From: Dipteris shenzhenensis | Lineage: Eukaryota > Polypodiophyta > Polypodiopsida > Gleicheniales | DNA: 64,000 bases | Assembly (NCBI GenBank): GCA_047967505.1 | Contig: CM106540.1 | Strand: one strand, 5' to 3' | Part shown: piece after piece, positions 36,040-48,235 of the stretch | How positions within the stretch are numbered: the stretch's first letter is position 1 | How the letters are laid out: each line of letters begins with the position of its first letter | Notes under the pieces: generated by a model | What the model was told of the DNA's origin: nothing | What the model saw: the letters and a program-made list of their open reading frames with translations, nothing else | The model's database searches: none | Position numbers and translations under genes: made by a program

Positions 36040-36819
36040 CTACTTTCGGCACTCATTTTGCTTGTGCCCTGCCTTGTTGCAATAAAAGCACTTGATCTTC
36101 TTCTTTCTCTTTTTATTATCAGAAGAAGATGGGTTACCAGAGTCCTTACCCTTACCTTTCTTTGATCCAGCGTAGAAAGCCGAATCTTCTCCAGTCCTCG
36201 TCTTTTGACGCATCTCCTCCAGAAGCATTGCGCTGAAATCCTCAAAGTTGAGGGGCAGACTTCTGTTTTTTGTATTTAGCGCCGTAACAAGACCATCGTA
36301 CTTTGGTGGGAGAATGTGTATGCACCTTTGTGCCAGATTCTCGCTGGTGATGGTGATGCCAATTGTAGTCATCTGATCGCACAGATTCTTCACCCTAGTG
36401 ATGAACTTCTCTGTCGTTTTAGACTCAGACAGTTTCTCGTTCACGAGTTATCTCAAGATTCTGAATCCATGTCTGATTCGTGGTCTCATATTGATTTTTC
36501 AAGACCGTCCATGCCTCCTCCACTATGGTAACATGTTGAATTAACACCATGACGGAATCACTTACACTACAGACAATAGACATAGCATTTCTTCTTATCC
36601 ACACGAGAATCTCATCCGCAGTTGGTACTATCTGTTGTGCTGCATTGTGGCCGGATTCGATCTCGGAATCGGTTTCAGGTCCACCCCAATAGCAGTATCC
36701 CAAAGCTCATATGTGCTTAGGATGATCTTCATCTTGAACTTCCAAAGTGGATAGTTAGAGCCGTCCAACTTTCCGCTTTCGCCGAACGATGGGATTCGCA
36801 ATCTTGCGGGCTGGGCCAT
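36040..36819 (-). pseudogene. Ty1/copia gag, decayed
   Basis: Starts at the Met of MAQPARLRIPSF just inside the primer site. It includes the LDGSNYPLWKFKMK block typical of plant copia gag, an AWTVLKNQYE block, and the zinc knuckle CFYCNKAGHKQNEC near the 3' end (36045-36090). At least two frame changes occur around 36440 and 36640. It is contiguous with pol. Confidence 0.88.
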
Positions 36820-36877
36820 CTCTCACAATCTGCTCGCAAAACAAAAACACACTACCAAATCTTCTTGCTAGAGTCCA

Positions 36878-36890
36878 GGCTCTGATACCA
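36878..36890 (-). promoter_or_regulatory. Copia primer binding site (initiator tRNA-Met type)
   Basis: TGGTATCAGAGCC on the - strand directly follows the end of LTR copy C. This is the usual plant tRNA-iMet complement. Confidence 0.92.
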
Positions 36891-37524
36891 TGTACAAAAA
36901 CAATACAACGTCTGTGCTCAACAGATACCAGGATCTCGTACGCAAGAGAGAAAAACAGATAGTATGGAGAATCAAAAATTTGATTACTGTTGAACTGATA
37001 CAATAGATGGCACTGCCTCCTAGCCATGATGGGCTTCACAGGCTTGCTCTTATATAGCCACCAATCGTAGTCGGTTGGACCCAATTGGGTGACTGACCCA
37101 ATCTGCCCAAAACGGTCGACTGGGGGTCGGTCTCGAAATAGGCCACCGACCACACGATAGAATCGGTGTGCAAAATAGAGCCACTCACCTTCGGTTTTCG
37201 TTTGGCCCAGAGCCATCCGAGATCATCTGAGGCTCCAAACGGGCCCCGCAACCCGAGAGTAGGCTACCCCGGGAAATGCTCCATCTACCCTTAGTGCGGT
37301 CAGTCATGGGATGCCTTCCCACACTTGCATGTAGCCTAGTTGGCAGTGTGCCAACTCTATCTGAAACCGTCGAGCCATCAGGCCACACATGGCCCCCATC
37401 TGGTGTAAACCAGGACCTACCGGATAACCGAGCTACTCAAATGCGTTCTCCTCATATGGGGGGCTTACAAGTAGAGTTAGCTTGTTCCCACGTAGTTACA
37501 CGAGTGGAGCATTGATATCTAATA
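36891..37524 (-). repeat. Copia LTR, copy C (5' LTR)
   Basis: 634 bp. It begins TATTAGATATC (first G mutated to A) and ends TTTTTGTACA on the - strand. It lacks about 95 bp present in copy A. A five-base target duplication is not evident between its outer flank and that of copy A. Confidence 0.88.
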
Positions 37525-37907
37525 GGAAGGAGGGAAGAAAGAGAACAGAAGGGAGGAAGAGGGAGCAGGCTAGTGGAAGGGAAGAAAGGATGGGAAAAGG
37601 AATAGAAGGGAGGGAAGGGGAGAAAAAAGTGAGCGAAAAGGCAAAAGGCGATGGAAAATGGGGGGGAAGGACGAAATCATGGGAGGGAAGATGGAAAAGA
37701 GGGAGAGAAAGGGAGAAAGAAGAAGGAGGAGGCGATACAAAATGGGGGGGAGAAGATAGAAAAATATTTGTGGCGATTCTCCTACTAGGGCACCTTCCAA
37801 TCATAACAATATTCGAAGTGATGCACTGTGGTGCATCTGGGCTCAAAGGTGCGCTAAAGTTTTCAATAAATGAAAAGATTGATTCTAATGCTATTTTGCT
37901 ATCTGCA
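37525..37907. repeat. Purine-rich tract and short spacer
   Basis: 37525-37760 is almost all G/A (GGAAGGAGGG, GGGGGGAAGG). The remainder is unassigned. Long frames here are low-complexity. Confidence 0.75.
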
Positions 37908-38223
37908 GGAGCATGGGGACAACCTCTAACTTTTGGAACAACTCACTAAACAGGTCCCAGCCTATGTTCAACAAGAGGAGGAATATGCAAAAAAATAGGC
38001 CATTTTCCTTGCTTAGGCATGGTCACTTCTAGAAGATTCAGAAGAAGATGAACCTCTACATACTGAATATAATGAATCCATGATGGATATGGGTCATCAG
38101 ATCCTAGCACAGAAGGAGAATTTCCAATAAACAAATCTCAAGATGGACACTCCTCCCCCTATCAATGATCCTATAGAGACTCCCCTGGTTCAGTCCTTTG
38201 CAAATGGCTCCCATATGGAACCG
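37908..38223 (+). pseudogene. Coding-like acidic fragment, possibly of a retroelement
   Basis: One + frame reads as protein with four stops: EQLTKQVPAYVQQEEEY, SLLEDSEEDEPLHTEYNES and TPPPINDPIETPLVQ. The acidic, Gln/Pro-rich character suits a gag-like linker, but no catalytic motif is visible. It ends exactly where the P450 duplication begins. Confidence 0.3.
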
Positions 38224-40125
38224 GCCTAAGTTCCTTTCCCCATTCTTACACTCCCACTCTGCCATCACCCACTCTACTTTCCCTCTCTTTCTCCTCTACC
38301 ACGTCTCCTCTTATGGAGTAATGATGATGACGATGCATGCCAATAACTATAGTATATTGTCACTATAGATGGTTTCATAAATGTTTGCTTTCAAAAAATG
38401 TGAGGTAAATTTTTGCTTTCAAAGAATGTGAGGTGAAGCTGAGTGCTTCAATGATGGCACTTCAAGATCCCCAAGATGAGTTGAGTAGGACAAAATACAT
38501 AAACACTGATAAATGGACAACATAGTAAGGAGGCCTTTATTGCATTGGACATCGCATTCGGTGCTTGTTATGGTGCATGTCTAAAATGGATTTGCCATTG
38601 GCTACACCCACTTGTGGGATGGCCACACTATGTTGGTCCATGTATACGACTGTGAGACTGTGAAGCACCATGTGTGCTCAACCCAGTCCATTACTTAACA
38701 TATTGTAATGGAGGCCTATATGGTGCCATGTGTCTACTTGTGTGTGGTGCAAAAAATAGCATGATGATGCGAAGGGGTATTGATAGTGGACAGATAGATA
38801 ACAATCAGTAGAATATTAGGATAGTTTGAAAACTTGGGCCTTCTGATGTGATAATTTTTATGCAATTAAAAATACCTAGCAAGCATAAGTTATCGTGAGC
38901 ATGCTAATGAATTTGAGATCTCAATTATAAATTTGATTTTCTCCCCTTATGGCAAACCTTGGAAATAGTTTTACACTTTCGACACCTAATAGTGTAATAA
39001 CCCACGCAATCTATGATAGAGGCACTAAGAAATATAAAAGCATACAAAATTTGATGCTCATTTGAAAATAACAATGTTGGCTTCAACATCCAAACACAAT
39101 CCAAATCAAAAGATCTAATATTGAATAATTTCAAAGTTTTAAGTATTTTGCATTTATATATCTAATATGCACAACAATTTACAAAATTTCATGACAGTTA
39201 TTTATTATGAGGTGTATGCCAATGACAAATAAAAGTACAAGGACTTGTTAAATAATTTAACAACTCACACTGCTTGAAGTCAAAGAAATTCTTATCTACA
39301 ATTCGATCAAATTTTTTATATAACAAATTAGAAGAGTGAACCAGAGTCAACCACATGCCTTGCACTAAATACATAATCATGACTATAAATCATAGCTCAT
39401 GAGGTGCATTGAGTTGAGATATGTTTGCAAAGGGCCCGTGTTTTATCTTAGTAGCTAGGGAGCTAGCTTTTGAAATAGAATTTGCATGCCGTATTGAGGT
39501 TGTAAGCTCAAGACAGTGATAGGGGCATGTACATAGGTAGGGGAAATATACAATATAAACCACTGGAGAATGATGGTGAGAGCCAATTTAGCCTCCAAGA
39601 GAGCGAAGTTTTGGCCAATGCAAGTGCGAGGGCCCATACCAAATGGCATAAAAGTTAGAATTTTTTGTTGCTTTGGCAATGCCATCAACAAAACGTTGTG
39701 GATTAAATTCATGAGCATCAGGGCCCCAATATTTAGGATCGTGATGGAAGGCAAGGATGGGCACTATGGCCATCGATCCTTGTGGTATCACCAAATCATT
39801 ACCCAATCTCATCTTAGTGAGTGCCTCCCTCCTTAGCGTTGTTGGTGCAGGATAGAGTCTCAGTGCTTCATAGAGTATCATCCAAACCTATAGCAACCAA
39901 ATACAAGGCAACAAACTCCGTGTGAGTATTCTTTGGCTTTTACAAAGCTCGAGGGATGTAGAAATCCTATTTATTATGTGCATTCAAGGGGTTAGTTAAA
40001 GACGTCTCATGCAAAACTTTTCTCCCAATAAAGCCACTCCTCTTTAATTATGAACTAAAAGATTTTTTACTAAAGTTATATGTTAACAAGGTGAAAATTT
40101 CACTAAGCATGTCAAAGCCCATGAG
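38224..40125. repeat. Segmental duplication, second copy (P450 3' end)
   Basis: Matches 10717-12620 base for base apart from scattered substitutions and a net 2-bp loss. It begins abruptly at GCCTAAGTTCC and ends in intron 4 sequence at CCCATGAG. Confidence 0.93.
39455..39887 (-). pseudogene. P450 exon 5 copy, frameshifted
   Basis: 433 bp against 435 in the intact gene. The acceptor (TATAG) is kept. The K-helix EALR and the haem loop FGMGPRTCIG are still encoded, but a 2-bp loss at about 39653-39659, before the haem loop, puts them in different frames. Exons 1-4 are absent. No functional product is possible. Confidence 0.92.
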
Positions 40126-40797
40126 TTTCTGCAAAGCAATCAAAAACAAAAAATGAGAATTATAATGATTTTCAAACTCAAAATATGAAAAATATTTGCT
40201 ATTAAAAATTAAAAATTAATTTAAATTTAAAAAGTTTAAATACATTTTTTGAAATATATTTTATTGAAATTTCTAAAGTTCAAATATATTTTTTAAAATA
40301 TATTTTGATATTTCTAAATACTCTTTTTTTATCTAATATTTTTTACATAAATAATTTAATTCAAATTATTTTATAAACATAGATAAGAAAATTTAATTTA
40401 AATTTTCTAAAATTTTATTTGATTTTTTTTTTAATTTTATTTTATTTATTTAACTTGATTTATATATTTATTTATATATTAAAATTGTAATATAAATTTT
40501 TTTAATATTTTATTTATTTATTATTTTTTATTTAAATTTAATATAATTTAATTTATTTTTTAATTAATTTCATTTATTTTTTATTAATTTTATTTATTTA
40601 AATTATTTAAATTTTAATTTAATTTATTTAATTCGTTGTTTTTTTTTAATTTTATTTATTTATTTATTTTTAATTTTCAATTTTTTATTTAAATTAAATT
40701 TATTTTTATTTTTCTTAATTTATTTAATTTATCTTAATTTATTTTATTTTATTTATTTAAATTATTTTATTATTTTATTATTTTTATTTTTTATTTT
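40126..40797. repeat. AT-rich tract beside hairpin module copy 2
   Basis: Almost pure A/T. The last ~160 bp match the AT tract at 20040-20204. Confidence 0.75.
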
Positions 40798-40969
40798 TAA
40801 GGGCCCAAAGGTCTCGCTTAAGGGAGGGTTAATCCCCTCCCCTAAGGCCCCAAGGGCCTTAATGTTTTTTTTTCGTCCTTTTTTTTGTGTGGAGGCCCAA
40901 AGGGCTCCCCCTTAAGGGAGGGTTAATCCCCTCTCCTAAGGCCCCAAGGGCCTCCTATTGCGCGCGCAT
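40798..40969. repeat. GC-rich hairpin module, copy 2
   Basis: Matches 20205-20378 closely, including both 'TTAAGGGAGGGTTAATCCCC' units and the start of the CCTATTGCGCGCGCA palindrome, where homology ends. Confidence 0.88.
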
Positions 40970-41400
40970 GTCGATGACTCTATTGACTCCCATGATAGGT
41001 GGGAGGCCAAAATTTTACTACAAAAGAGATGTATCTGGCAATGATCCCTCAAGTGCTACCTACTATAAAGTGCGACATGAATCTACTAAGGTGCTTGCTA
41101 CTTCTAATGCTACCCAAACTGTGGATGAAGCTACCAAACTAACTTTGATTCCAAGTGCCATTTTACAATATAGTACTAGAGCCAACCAATGCCTCTGACT
41201 CCTCGCTACTACCTCAAGTACAATTATCCTCAAGGTGGTTTGCGAACTTGACATGCTTGCCTTGAAGGAAGAGGAAAAGGGGGATGAAGACTAAACTTAA
41301 GTCGGTGCCTGTTGTCCTTTTTTTTAAATATGCTCTGCAAGGATGGACTTTTCGCTTCTACCAAATGACCAAGGCTTTCTATACTCCTTCCCATTTTTCT
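40970..41400. other. Unassigned DNA
   Basis: A + frame at 40969-41198 reads loosely as protein (RPKFYYKRDVSGNDPSSATY) but has no recognised domain or splice structure. Confidence 0.3.
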
Positions 41401-41835
41401 TTGTTAGGGAAGAGATGAGGAAGAGATGTACATACAAATATAAACCCTCATTTTTGGGGGAAAAAAAGAAAAAAGAAAAACAAGAGGGTGGGAAGCGAGT
41501 GAGAGAAATGGAGTGGAGAGAGGAAAAAGGGGCAAAAAGCTAAAAAATAAATAAGAGGAAGGAAACAGAGGAGGAAAATGAAGGAATGGTAAAGGTGGTA
41601 GAGGATATGGAGATGATGCTGGTGAAGGACAAGGAAAGGATGGAAGTAAAGGAGGAGGAGGAAATGGGGAAAGAGTGGAGGACGAAGTGAAAGTGGTGGA
41701 GAGGTGGGATGGTGGAGGAAGAATGTGAAGGAAACAAAAAGGGGGAGGACCAAATGGAGGAAGAAGTGGAGGTAGAGAATAGGGCAAGTGGGAGAGGTTC
41801 AAAAAGAGAAGGGGGGAGTGTAAGAAATGAATGGG
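41401..41835. repeat. Purine-rich tract
   Basis: GGAAAGGAGGAGGAGG-type sequence. The - strand frame of ~130 Pro/Ser/Phe/Leu residues is low-complexity. Confidence 0.8.
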
Positions 41836-42639
41836 GAAGGAGATACGAGTGAGGAGAGAAATTTATAGCTTGTGGGAGAAGTGATAAGGGATAACAAGTG
41901 TCAAGGATTTGTGGCTTAAAATCTACTTGCTCTAGCTTTTGTTGATTATGTCAAAGATAATAAGACTGCTCTAACTTTGTAGATTATGTCAAAATGTCAA
42001 ATGCTAGAAAGGAGAAGTGCTCAAAATTTTGAGCTCTTCTACTGTGTCTAGACCTTGACCTTAAATTATTGATTTGGAGGAATATTATGGTGTTACAAGG
42101 ATTATAGCAAGTGTTGATGTTATAATTTAATAACATTTGTCTATATTTGGAAGCATTCTCATACTTTTGGCCCTTGAAGGATTTGTCATTAATAGTTTTC
42201 ATAGGGAATCCTTCCTCACGCATGCTTATGTATTACCCCGCTTTCGATTAAGGCAGTAATCTTCTGGAATGTTGTCACTTTTTCTCTCATTTCCAAGTTT
42301 CAAGGCTTTAGCCACCTATAATATTGGTTTGTCGGTCATTCTAGCAGATTGATCATAGTTGTAGCATAGGTCCTTAGATCATGTTTTGATTGGAAAAATA
42401 GGTTGTAGCATGGAAAATAGTTCTTGCATTTAGCTAGAATGGTTGTTTATGATGGTTGATGGAAAATTTTCACCATCAACAAGGGCATTAACGTTAGAAA
42501 GGGGATCGGGCTGACGAGTGGAGAGCTTGTCTCCTTTGCAAGTCAAAGGGGCTAAGAGTTGAGAAGTCTAATTTAGGAGTTTTCAGAGTTGGTAGGGTGG
42601 ATCGAGAGTGGCAAAAAAGGATTGTAAAAGTGGAATGAG
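41836..42639. other. Unassigned intergenic DNA
   Basis: No gene seen. Confidence 0.4.
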
Positions 42640-42869
42640 GTATAACTTTTCTCCCTCCCTTTTCCACCTTCTCATTCTATTCTCTCTTTCCCTTTCCCCC
42701 TTCTTTCCCTTCCCATTTCTTTCTCTTCCCCACTACCTCTTCCCCTTTTCTCTTCCTTTTCTATCTTCCCTTTCATTTTTGTCTTTCCCCCCATTTTTGG
42801 TCTTCCTTCTCTCTTTTAAGTCTTCCCTCCCATTATTTCTATCTTCCCTCCCAAAATTTTGTTGTCTCC
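42640..42869. repeat. Pyrimidine-rich tract
   Basis: TCCCTTTCC/CTTCCCTCC units, abutting the 3' end of the LINE on the - strand, where it would be a purine-rich tail region. Confidence 0.75.
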
Positions 42870-44480
42870 TCAAAAGATGGGGAAATCTTTCTGAGCCCCA
42901 TCACATCTTTTGCACCACCCATCTCCCTGGCCAATTCTTCTAGCCCTGCTTGCTATCCACACCACTCTATGTATGAAGAGCCACAATAAGCAAGATTGTT
43001 TCTTAGGGATGCTTCTATTCCAGATTCTATCAAATCTTTTATTCCAGATCTCTTCAGAGTCCTGCATGTGCCATTTTTGGTTAAGATGTTCAACAAGAGA
43101 AGCTTGGTCATTGAAAAAAGTTTGGAATGGGGAAGATTTGCATCCGACTTACCCATCTAAATTCTTTGAGTGAGGATTGTAGCCACCCTCCCATCTAAGG
43201 GAGGGTATCCCTTTCCTAGAGGCTCCTTTGCTCTCGGATTAGCATAAGGTCAAATCTATTCAACCTATGATTTGCTTGGAGGATATCATATTCTATCCAT
43301 ATATCTTGCTCTCTATTTCATAAGTCACCCCAGATAACCAGGCGACAAGGAGCTGACAACTAGGTGACAACTAGCTAACGGACATTTCCCTTAAAGGAGT
43401 CATTAGACTCAATAGAGAAACCTTTAGAAACTAGAAAAGGCTTTAGAGACTCCCAATCTTTTGACATGCCCTTCCATAATTCAGAACCTTTAGCTATGCA
43501 TGATTCCTTCTCTAAAAAAGGCCCCGTGTAGAGGGAGATGCTTCCAGTGTTTGCATCTAAGAGTTTCAACTCTATGAGATACTTCTACGAATGAGGAAAG
43601 CCCAGATCAAAGCCAGAAGTCTAATATGCTTTAAGAATCAACTCAGCCACAGGCCGAGGATTTTTCAATATCCACTATGCCAAGGCCCCCCAATAGATTT
43701 AGGAAGAGTACATAGCTGCCACTAGACTTCAACCATATTTTTTTGACCCAAGTCCCCCCCCAAGAGGAAAATCTTGAAGAGGCTATTGATCTGGTCAAAG
43801 ACTTTCTTTGATGGGAACCAACAAGAAATAAAACATATTAAAAGAAGGATAAATGTAATGGTTGAGAACAAACTTTCTTCTTGCTATCGTTGGTTGGGGA
43901 CCCTATCATCTTCATATTTTTAATTTGATCTTGTCAAGTACCTACTCCCATCTATCTTTGTTTATGCATCTGAATCCCATCAACATTCCAAGAAGCCTAA
44001 AGATTTCTCCATCTCTTATCATCTTGCAACCTTTTTCCATAATAGCTACGATGGAGGGTTCCTTATGCCAAAAATTCTCATCTTTCCATGGTTAATCTTT
44101 GAGCTAGAGGCACTACAAAATAATTCTAGGCATCTCACAATGTGCCATAGAAAAGCTACAATAGGCAGAGCATACCTTTCAAGAGTAGCACTAGATGAAG
44201 CTTTGAGGTGCAAAAGCAGCACACTGGCTTCTCTTCCTTTCTCAAACCACAAACCCATCTTGGTTATTCTAGATAAAGGGGATGGGGGAAAAGCTAGATC
44301 ATGCTTTAAAGCCAACTCTTTTTCTTCTAGCTTCCTTATGTTCAAACTACCATCTGGCACAAAGCCTTTGGGGGCATTGCTAGTTTTACTGATAAGTGGA
44401 TTAGAGCCATAGAAAGAACCAAGATATTTCTCAGAGCCATTAAAAAGAGAACAAATAAAGCAAGGATCAAGAGTAGACAA
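42870..44480 (-). pseudogene. LINE (L1-like) ORF2, C-terminal half, decayed
   Basis: Reading right to left across frameshifts I see an RT thumb-like block (CLELFCSASSSKINHGK, ~44110), INSLFKIFLWGG and SIGGLGIVDIEKS (~43680-43780), and a zf-RVT-like C-terminus with FIHRVVWIASRARRI and WCKRCDGAQKD (~42880-42970). These follow the usual order for plant L1 ORF2. The RT catalytic FADD is not readable. The copy is dead. Confidence 0.75.
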
Positions 44481-44539
44481 GATCTCAAAGAACGGATCAG
44501 ATCTTAGAGGAAGACTCCTTTAAGCAAGGCCAGACTCAT

Positions 44540-45009
44540 CTAAAAAATTCTAAGAAGTCACTCCGAGTAGAAGCTTTGATAGAAGCATCTCAAAAAAATA
44601 TTCGAGGGAATGGTGGGCCAGTAAGGGAGACCGTGCAAACAAGGACATGTTCAAAATTCTCAGAAAAGAAGAATGCACAGGGGACTTTGGAATGCCTCAT
44701 ATAGGATAACCAAATGAATTTGGACTCGGAGGAGACCATTAAAATTGTATCTTCTCATTTCCAATGCTTGCTTAAAGAATCAGAGATACTCACTACAGAA
44801 AAGGATAGGAGGGCTAGAGACTTTTGCCGCAATGTTAGAAAAAAAACAGTGGCCAGTTTTGACCAGTTTTGATGCACACTTTTTGGATAGAGAACTGATT
44901 CTAGAGGAACTTAAGGGAGCTGTTGATGACATGGAAAAAGGCAAAACCCGAGGGGAAGATGGCCTATAAGTTGAATTTTATCAAGTTTTTTGGGATAAAA
45001 TAGGCACAA
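44540..45009 (+). pseudogene. LINE ORF2, RT N-terminal part, inverted
   Basis: On the + strand: ETIKIVSSHFQ (~44735), RELILEELKGAVDDMEKGKT (~44888-44947) and VEFYQVFWDKIG (~44970-45004), the standard block before the RT palm in plant L1 elements. It lies head-to-head with the - strand LINE portion, fitting one insertion with an inverted 5' end. It is cut off at 45010 by the gypsy LTR. Confidence 0.65.
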
Positions 45010-45065
45010 GCCCTCTAGCTTCCCGCCTTATACCATGGTCGCATGGTATTATAGTTGACGTAACA
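45010..45065 (-). repeat. Gypsy 3' LTR remnant (~55 bp)
   Basis: Matches the last 55 bp of the 5' LTR (50993-51047). On the - strand it starts TGTTACGTCAACTATAATAC after the purine tract AAGGGGAAGGGAA. The rest of this LTR is missing. Confidence 0.8.
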
Positions 45066-45076
45066 TTCCCTTCCCC

Positions 45077-47804
45077 TTAAGAATTGTTTACGTCCTCGAA
45101 AACAAAATTGGGAAATCTCTTCTGGAGACTGCTTACCTTTTCCCATGTTGAACTCTCTTCAGATCTATCTTTCCACTTAACCAGACATTCTTTCCATATA
45201 GTATGTCGTGTTCTTTTTTCTTGTGTATCTAAAATTTTTTCTGGTTCATGTGGTAAAGATGCGGGTTCAATAAGTTCAACTAGGACTTCATTTCCAATGA
45301 GATTATCATCATCTCCTAATTTTCTTTTTAGCCTACTAACATGAAAAACTGGATGTACTCTACATCCCTCAGGTAAGGCTAATTTGTAAGCAAGTTCTCC
45401 AATCCTCTTAAGTATTGTGAATGGTCCACAATACCTAGGAGACAACTTCCAACATTTACCTGTTTTTAGAGATTCTGAAGATTCAGGTACCTTAAGGTAG
45501 ACTTTCTCATTTACTTCAAACTCCAACTTTCTACGGTGGGGGTTTGCATAACTTCGTGCTCTATCTTGAGCTCTTCTTATGCTATCTTTAGCTAACTTAA
45601 GCATTTGATTCATATCCTCAAGAAAGTCTTTGGCTGCTTGAACCTTCTCCTTTTCAAGTCCCACTGTCATTGGGGCTCTAGGTTGAAATCCATACATCAT
45701 CATGAATGGACTGAAACCTGTAGCTGAATGTTTGGCACTGTTATATGCAAATTCTAATATGGGCAAACACTATTCCCAATTAGTTTGCCGTTTACTTACA
45801 TATGCTCGAAGCATATCCTCAATGATTTGATTGAACCTTGTAGTTTGACCATCACTCTGTGGATTGATCCGTGATGCTCATATTCAATGAAGTTTCCAAC
45901 CTCTTGAACACAGCCCTCCAAAAATGGCTGTTAAATTTGCTATCCTGGTCACTAACAATACCGGCTGGTAGCCCATACAATCTATAGATATGCTCCACAA
46001 ATAGCCTAGCTAATTCTGGAGTTTTAACATCTTCATTGGCAGGAATAAAATGAGTCATCTTGGTCAACCGATCCACAATTACCCACACAGAGTTGTGCCC
46101 CCTCTGTGTCCTAGGTAGTCCCACAATGAAATCCATGGAGATGCTTTCCCATTTGCCAAATGGAATCTCCAATGGGTGTAGGAGACCTCCTACCTTAAGG
46201 TGTTCAACCTTATTGACTTGGCATTTTTGGCACTTCAATACATAATCTTGGACGTCCTTACCTATTCCATGCCAAAAGAATTGTCTTTTCAGAAGCACAT
46301 ATGTCTTATGAATTCCCGGGTGTCTAGCACTCGGATTATCATGACATTCAAAAAGGATTTGGCGCCTAATGTCATTATCATCTGGGACACATACTCTACC
46401 CTTGTAGAGTAGGTAGCCATCTTCAATAGTATATTTTCTCCACTTGAGTCCTTTATCACCAACCTGTGGTGTGTCGCCATTTCCATGCGACTCCTCAGTG
46501 AAAGCCTCTCGATTAGTTGGATCCCTGTTTTTAATTGCTTTCCATATTTCAGAGAAGTGAGGATCAAATTCACATTTCCCTTTTAAGGACTCTAGGAAAT
46601 CATTCTGAAATTGAGTAAAACTCAATTCATTAACAATTGGCATTCGGCTAAGAGAGTCTGCTACCACATTAAACTTCCCTTTCCTATATGTCAATTGTAT
46701 ATCAAACTCTTGCATTAACTCAGCCCATCTAGCTTTTCTACCTTTAAGCTCTGGCTGATTACAAATCCATTTAATGCTTTCTTGATCAAAGATGATCTCA
46801 AATTTTGCACCATATAAATAGTGTCTCCACTTCTTTAAAGCATAGACTATAGCATATAGTTCCTTCTCATATGCCGAGTAATTCCGTTGGGCATGATCTA
46901 GCTTTTTGCTTTCAAAAGCTACTAGTCGACCTTTTTGTATAAGTACTGTCCCAACAGCAAAATCACTGGCATCTGTCTCAACCACGAATGGTTCATTGGG
47001 ATCCGCCGCTATAGCTAGAAGGTGCTTCCCTTCCCATATGAAGGTGCTTCCCTTCCCCTTAAGCTGGTCCATCATCAGAACAGCAATCTTAGCATAATCT
47101 TGGATGAATCTCCTATAAAATCCTGACAAACCTAAGAATATCTGTAATTCTTCTAGATTTGTAGGATGTGGCCATTCCAATATGGCCCTTACTTTGTTAG
47201 GGTCCATATGAACCCCTTCTTGGGATATTATATGTCCCAAGTATTTCACTTCTTTTGCAAAGAATTCACACTTGGATTCTTTTGCAAAGAGTGAATTATC
47301 TCTAAGCAGTTGGAACACTTTTTGCAAATGTTCCAAATGATTTTTTCTGGTTTTACTATAAATAAGGATATCGTCTAAAAATACTACAGCAAATTTCCCT
47401 AGATATGGCCGTAAGACACTATTCATAAGTGTCATGAAAGTTGCTGGAGCATTTGTTAATCCGAATGGCATTACTTTAAATTGATAATGCCCATGCCTAG
47501 TACGAAATGATGTCTTAGGGACATCTTCTTCCCTAATTCGTACTTGATGATATCCTGATCTTAAATCAATTTTAGTAAAGTATTTTGCCCCTTGCAATTG
47601 ATCAAAGAGCTCATCAATGCGAGGCATAGGATACTTATTTTTTATGGTGATTTTATTTAATGCTCGGTAATCTATGCATAAACGCATAGTACCATCTTTT
47701 TTCTTTACCAGTAAAACTAGTGCAGACCAAGGTGAACTACTTGTTTGGATTTGGCCTTTTTTAAGATATTCTGTTAACTGTCTTTCGACCTCATGTTCCT
47801 CCAT
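45077..47804 (-). pseudogene. Ty3/gypsy chromovirus pol (RT, RNase H, integrase, chromodomain)
   Basis: A 650-codon open stretch (47804-45852) holds RT ([25 protein letters not shown], catalytic [11 protein letters not shown]), RNase H ([22 protein letters not shown]) and the integrase HHCC finger and core ([18 protein letters not shown]). A one-base insertion at ~45852 then breaks the frame, and the segment with the third catalytic acid reads [10 protein letters not shown] instead of the family's PQTDGQTER, so the Glu is lost. After a TAG near 45767, 229 codons give FAYNSAKHSATGFSPF, the GPF/Y-like region (YCGPFTILKRIG), VHPVFHVSRLK and a C-terminal chromodomain-like block (LVKWKDRSEESSTWE). 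Near 47010-47050 an 18-bp duplication sits beside an apparent deletion in the RT-RNase H linker. Confidence 0.93.
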
Positions 47805-48235
47805 TTGACTAAGCCTATATGGGGGTTTACAAACAAGGGTAGATCCAAGAATTTAATCTATTTTATGATCTACTTCTCTCTCAGTAAACCATCAGGTAAA
47901 TCAGACGAAAAAACATCTTTAAATTCAAACATTAAATCTTTGAAAGAAGATTTATGCTTTTTAACATTATCAAAAACAACATTACTTCTTTCCGATGCAA
48001 AAGACATAAAATCACCAATAAAAGCAACTTCACAAAGATATACCTCGCATTCTTCTCAGTGTAGTAGTCGTTCCAATTCCATCGAACAAATAAGAGGAGA
48101 GTTAGGCACATCATGTTCTCCTTGAATCTGAAATACTCTACCCTCTTTTTCAAATATAATGGAGTTATTAAGATAACTCCTCTGTAAGCTATGCCCAAGA
48201 CTATACAGCCATTCTCGACCAAGCACTACATCTGT

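Noticed and set aside
41404-41802. 132-codon - strand frame
   Set aside because: Low-complexity complement of a purine-rich tract.
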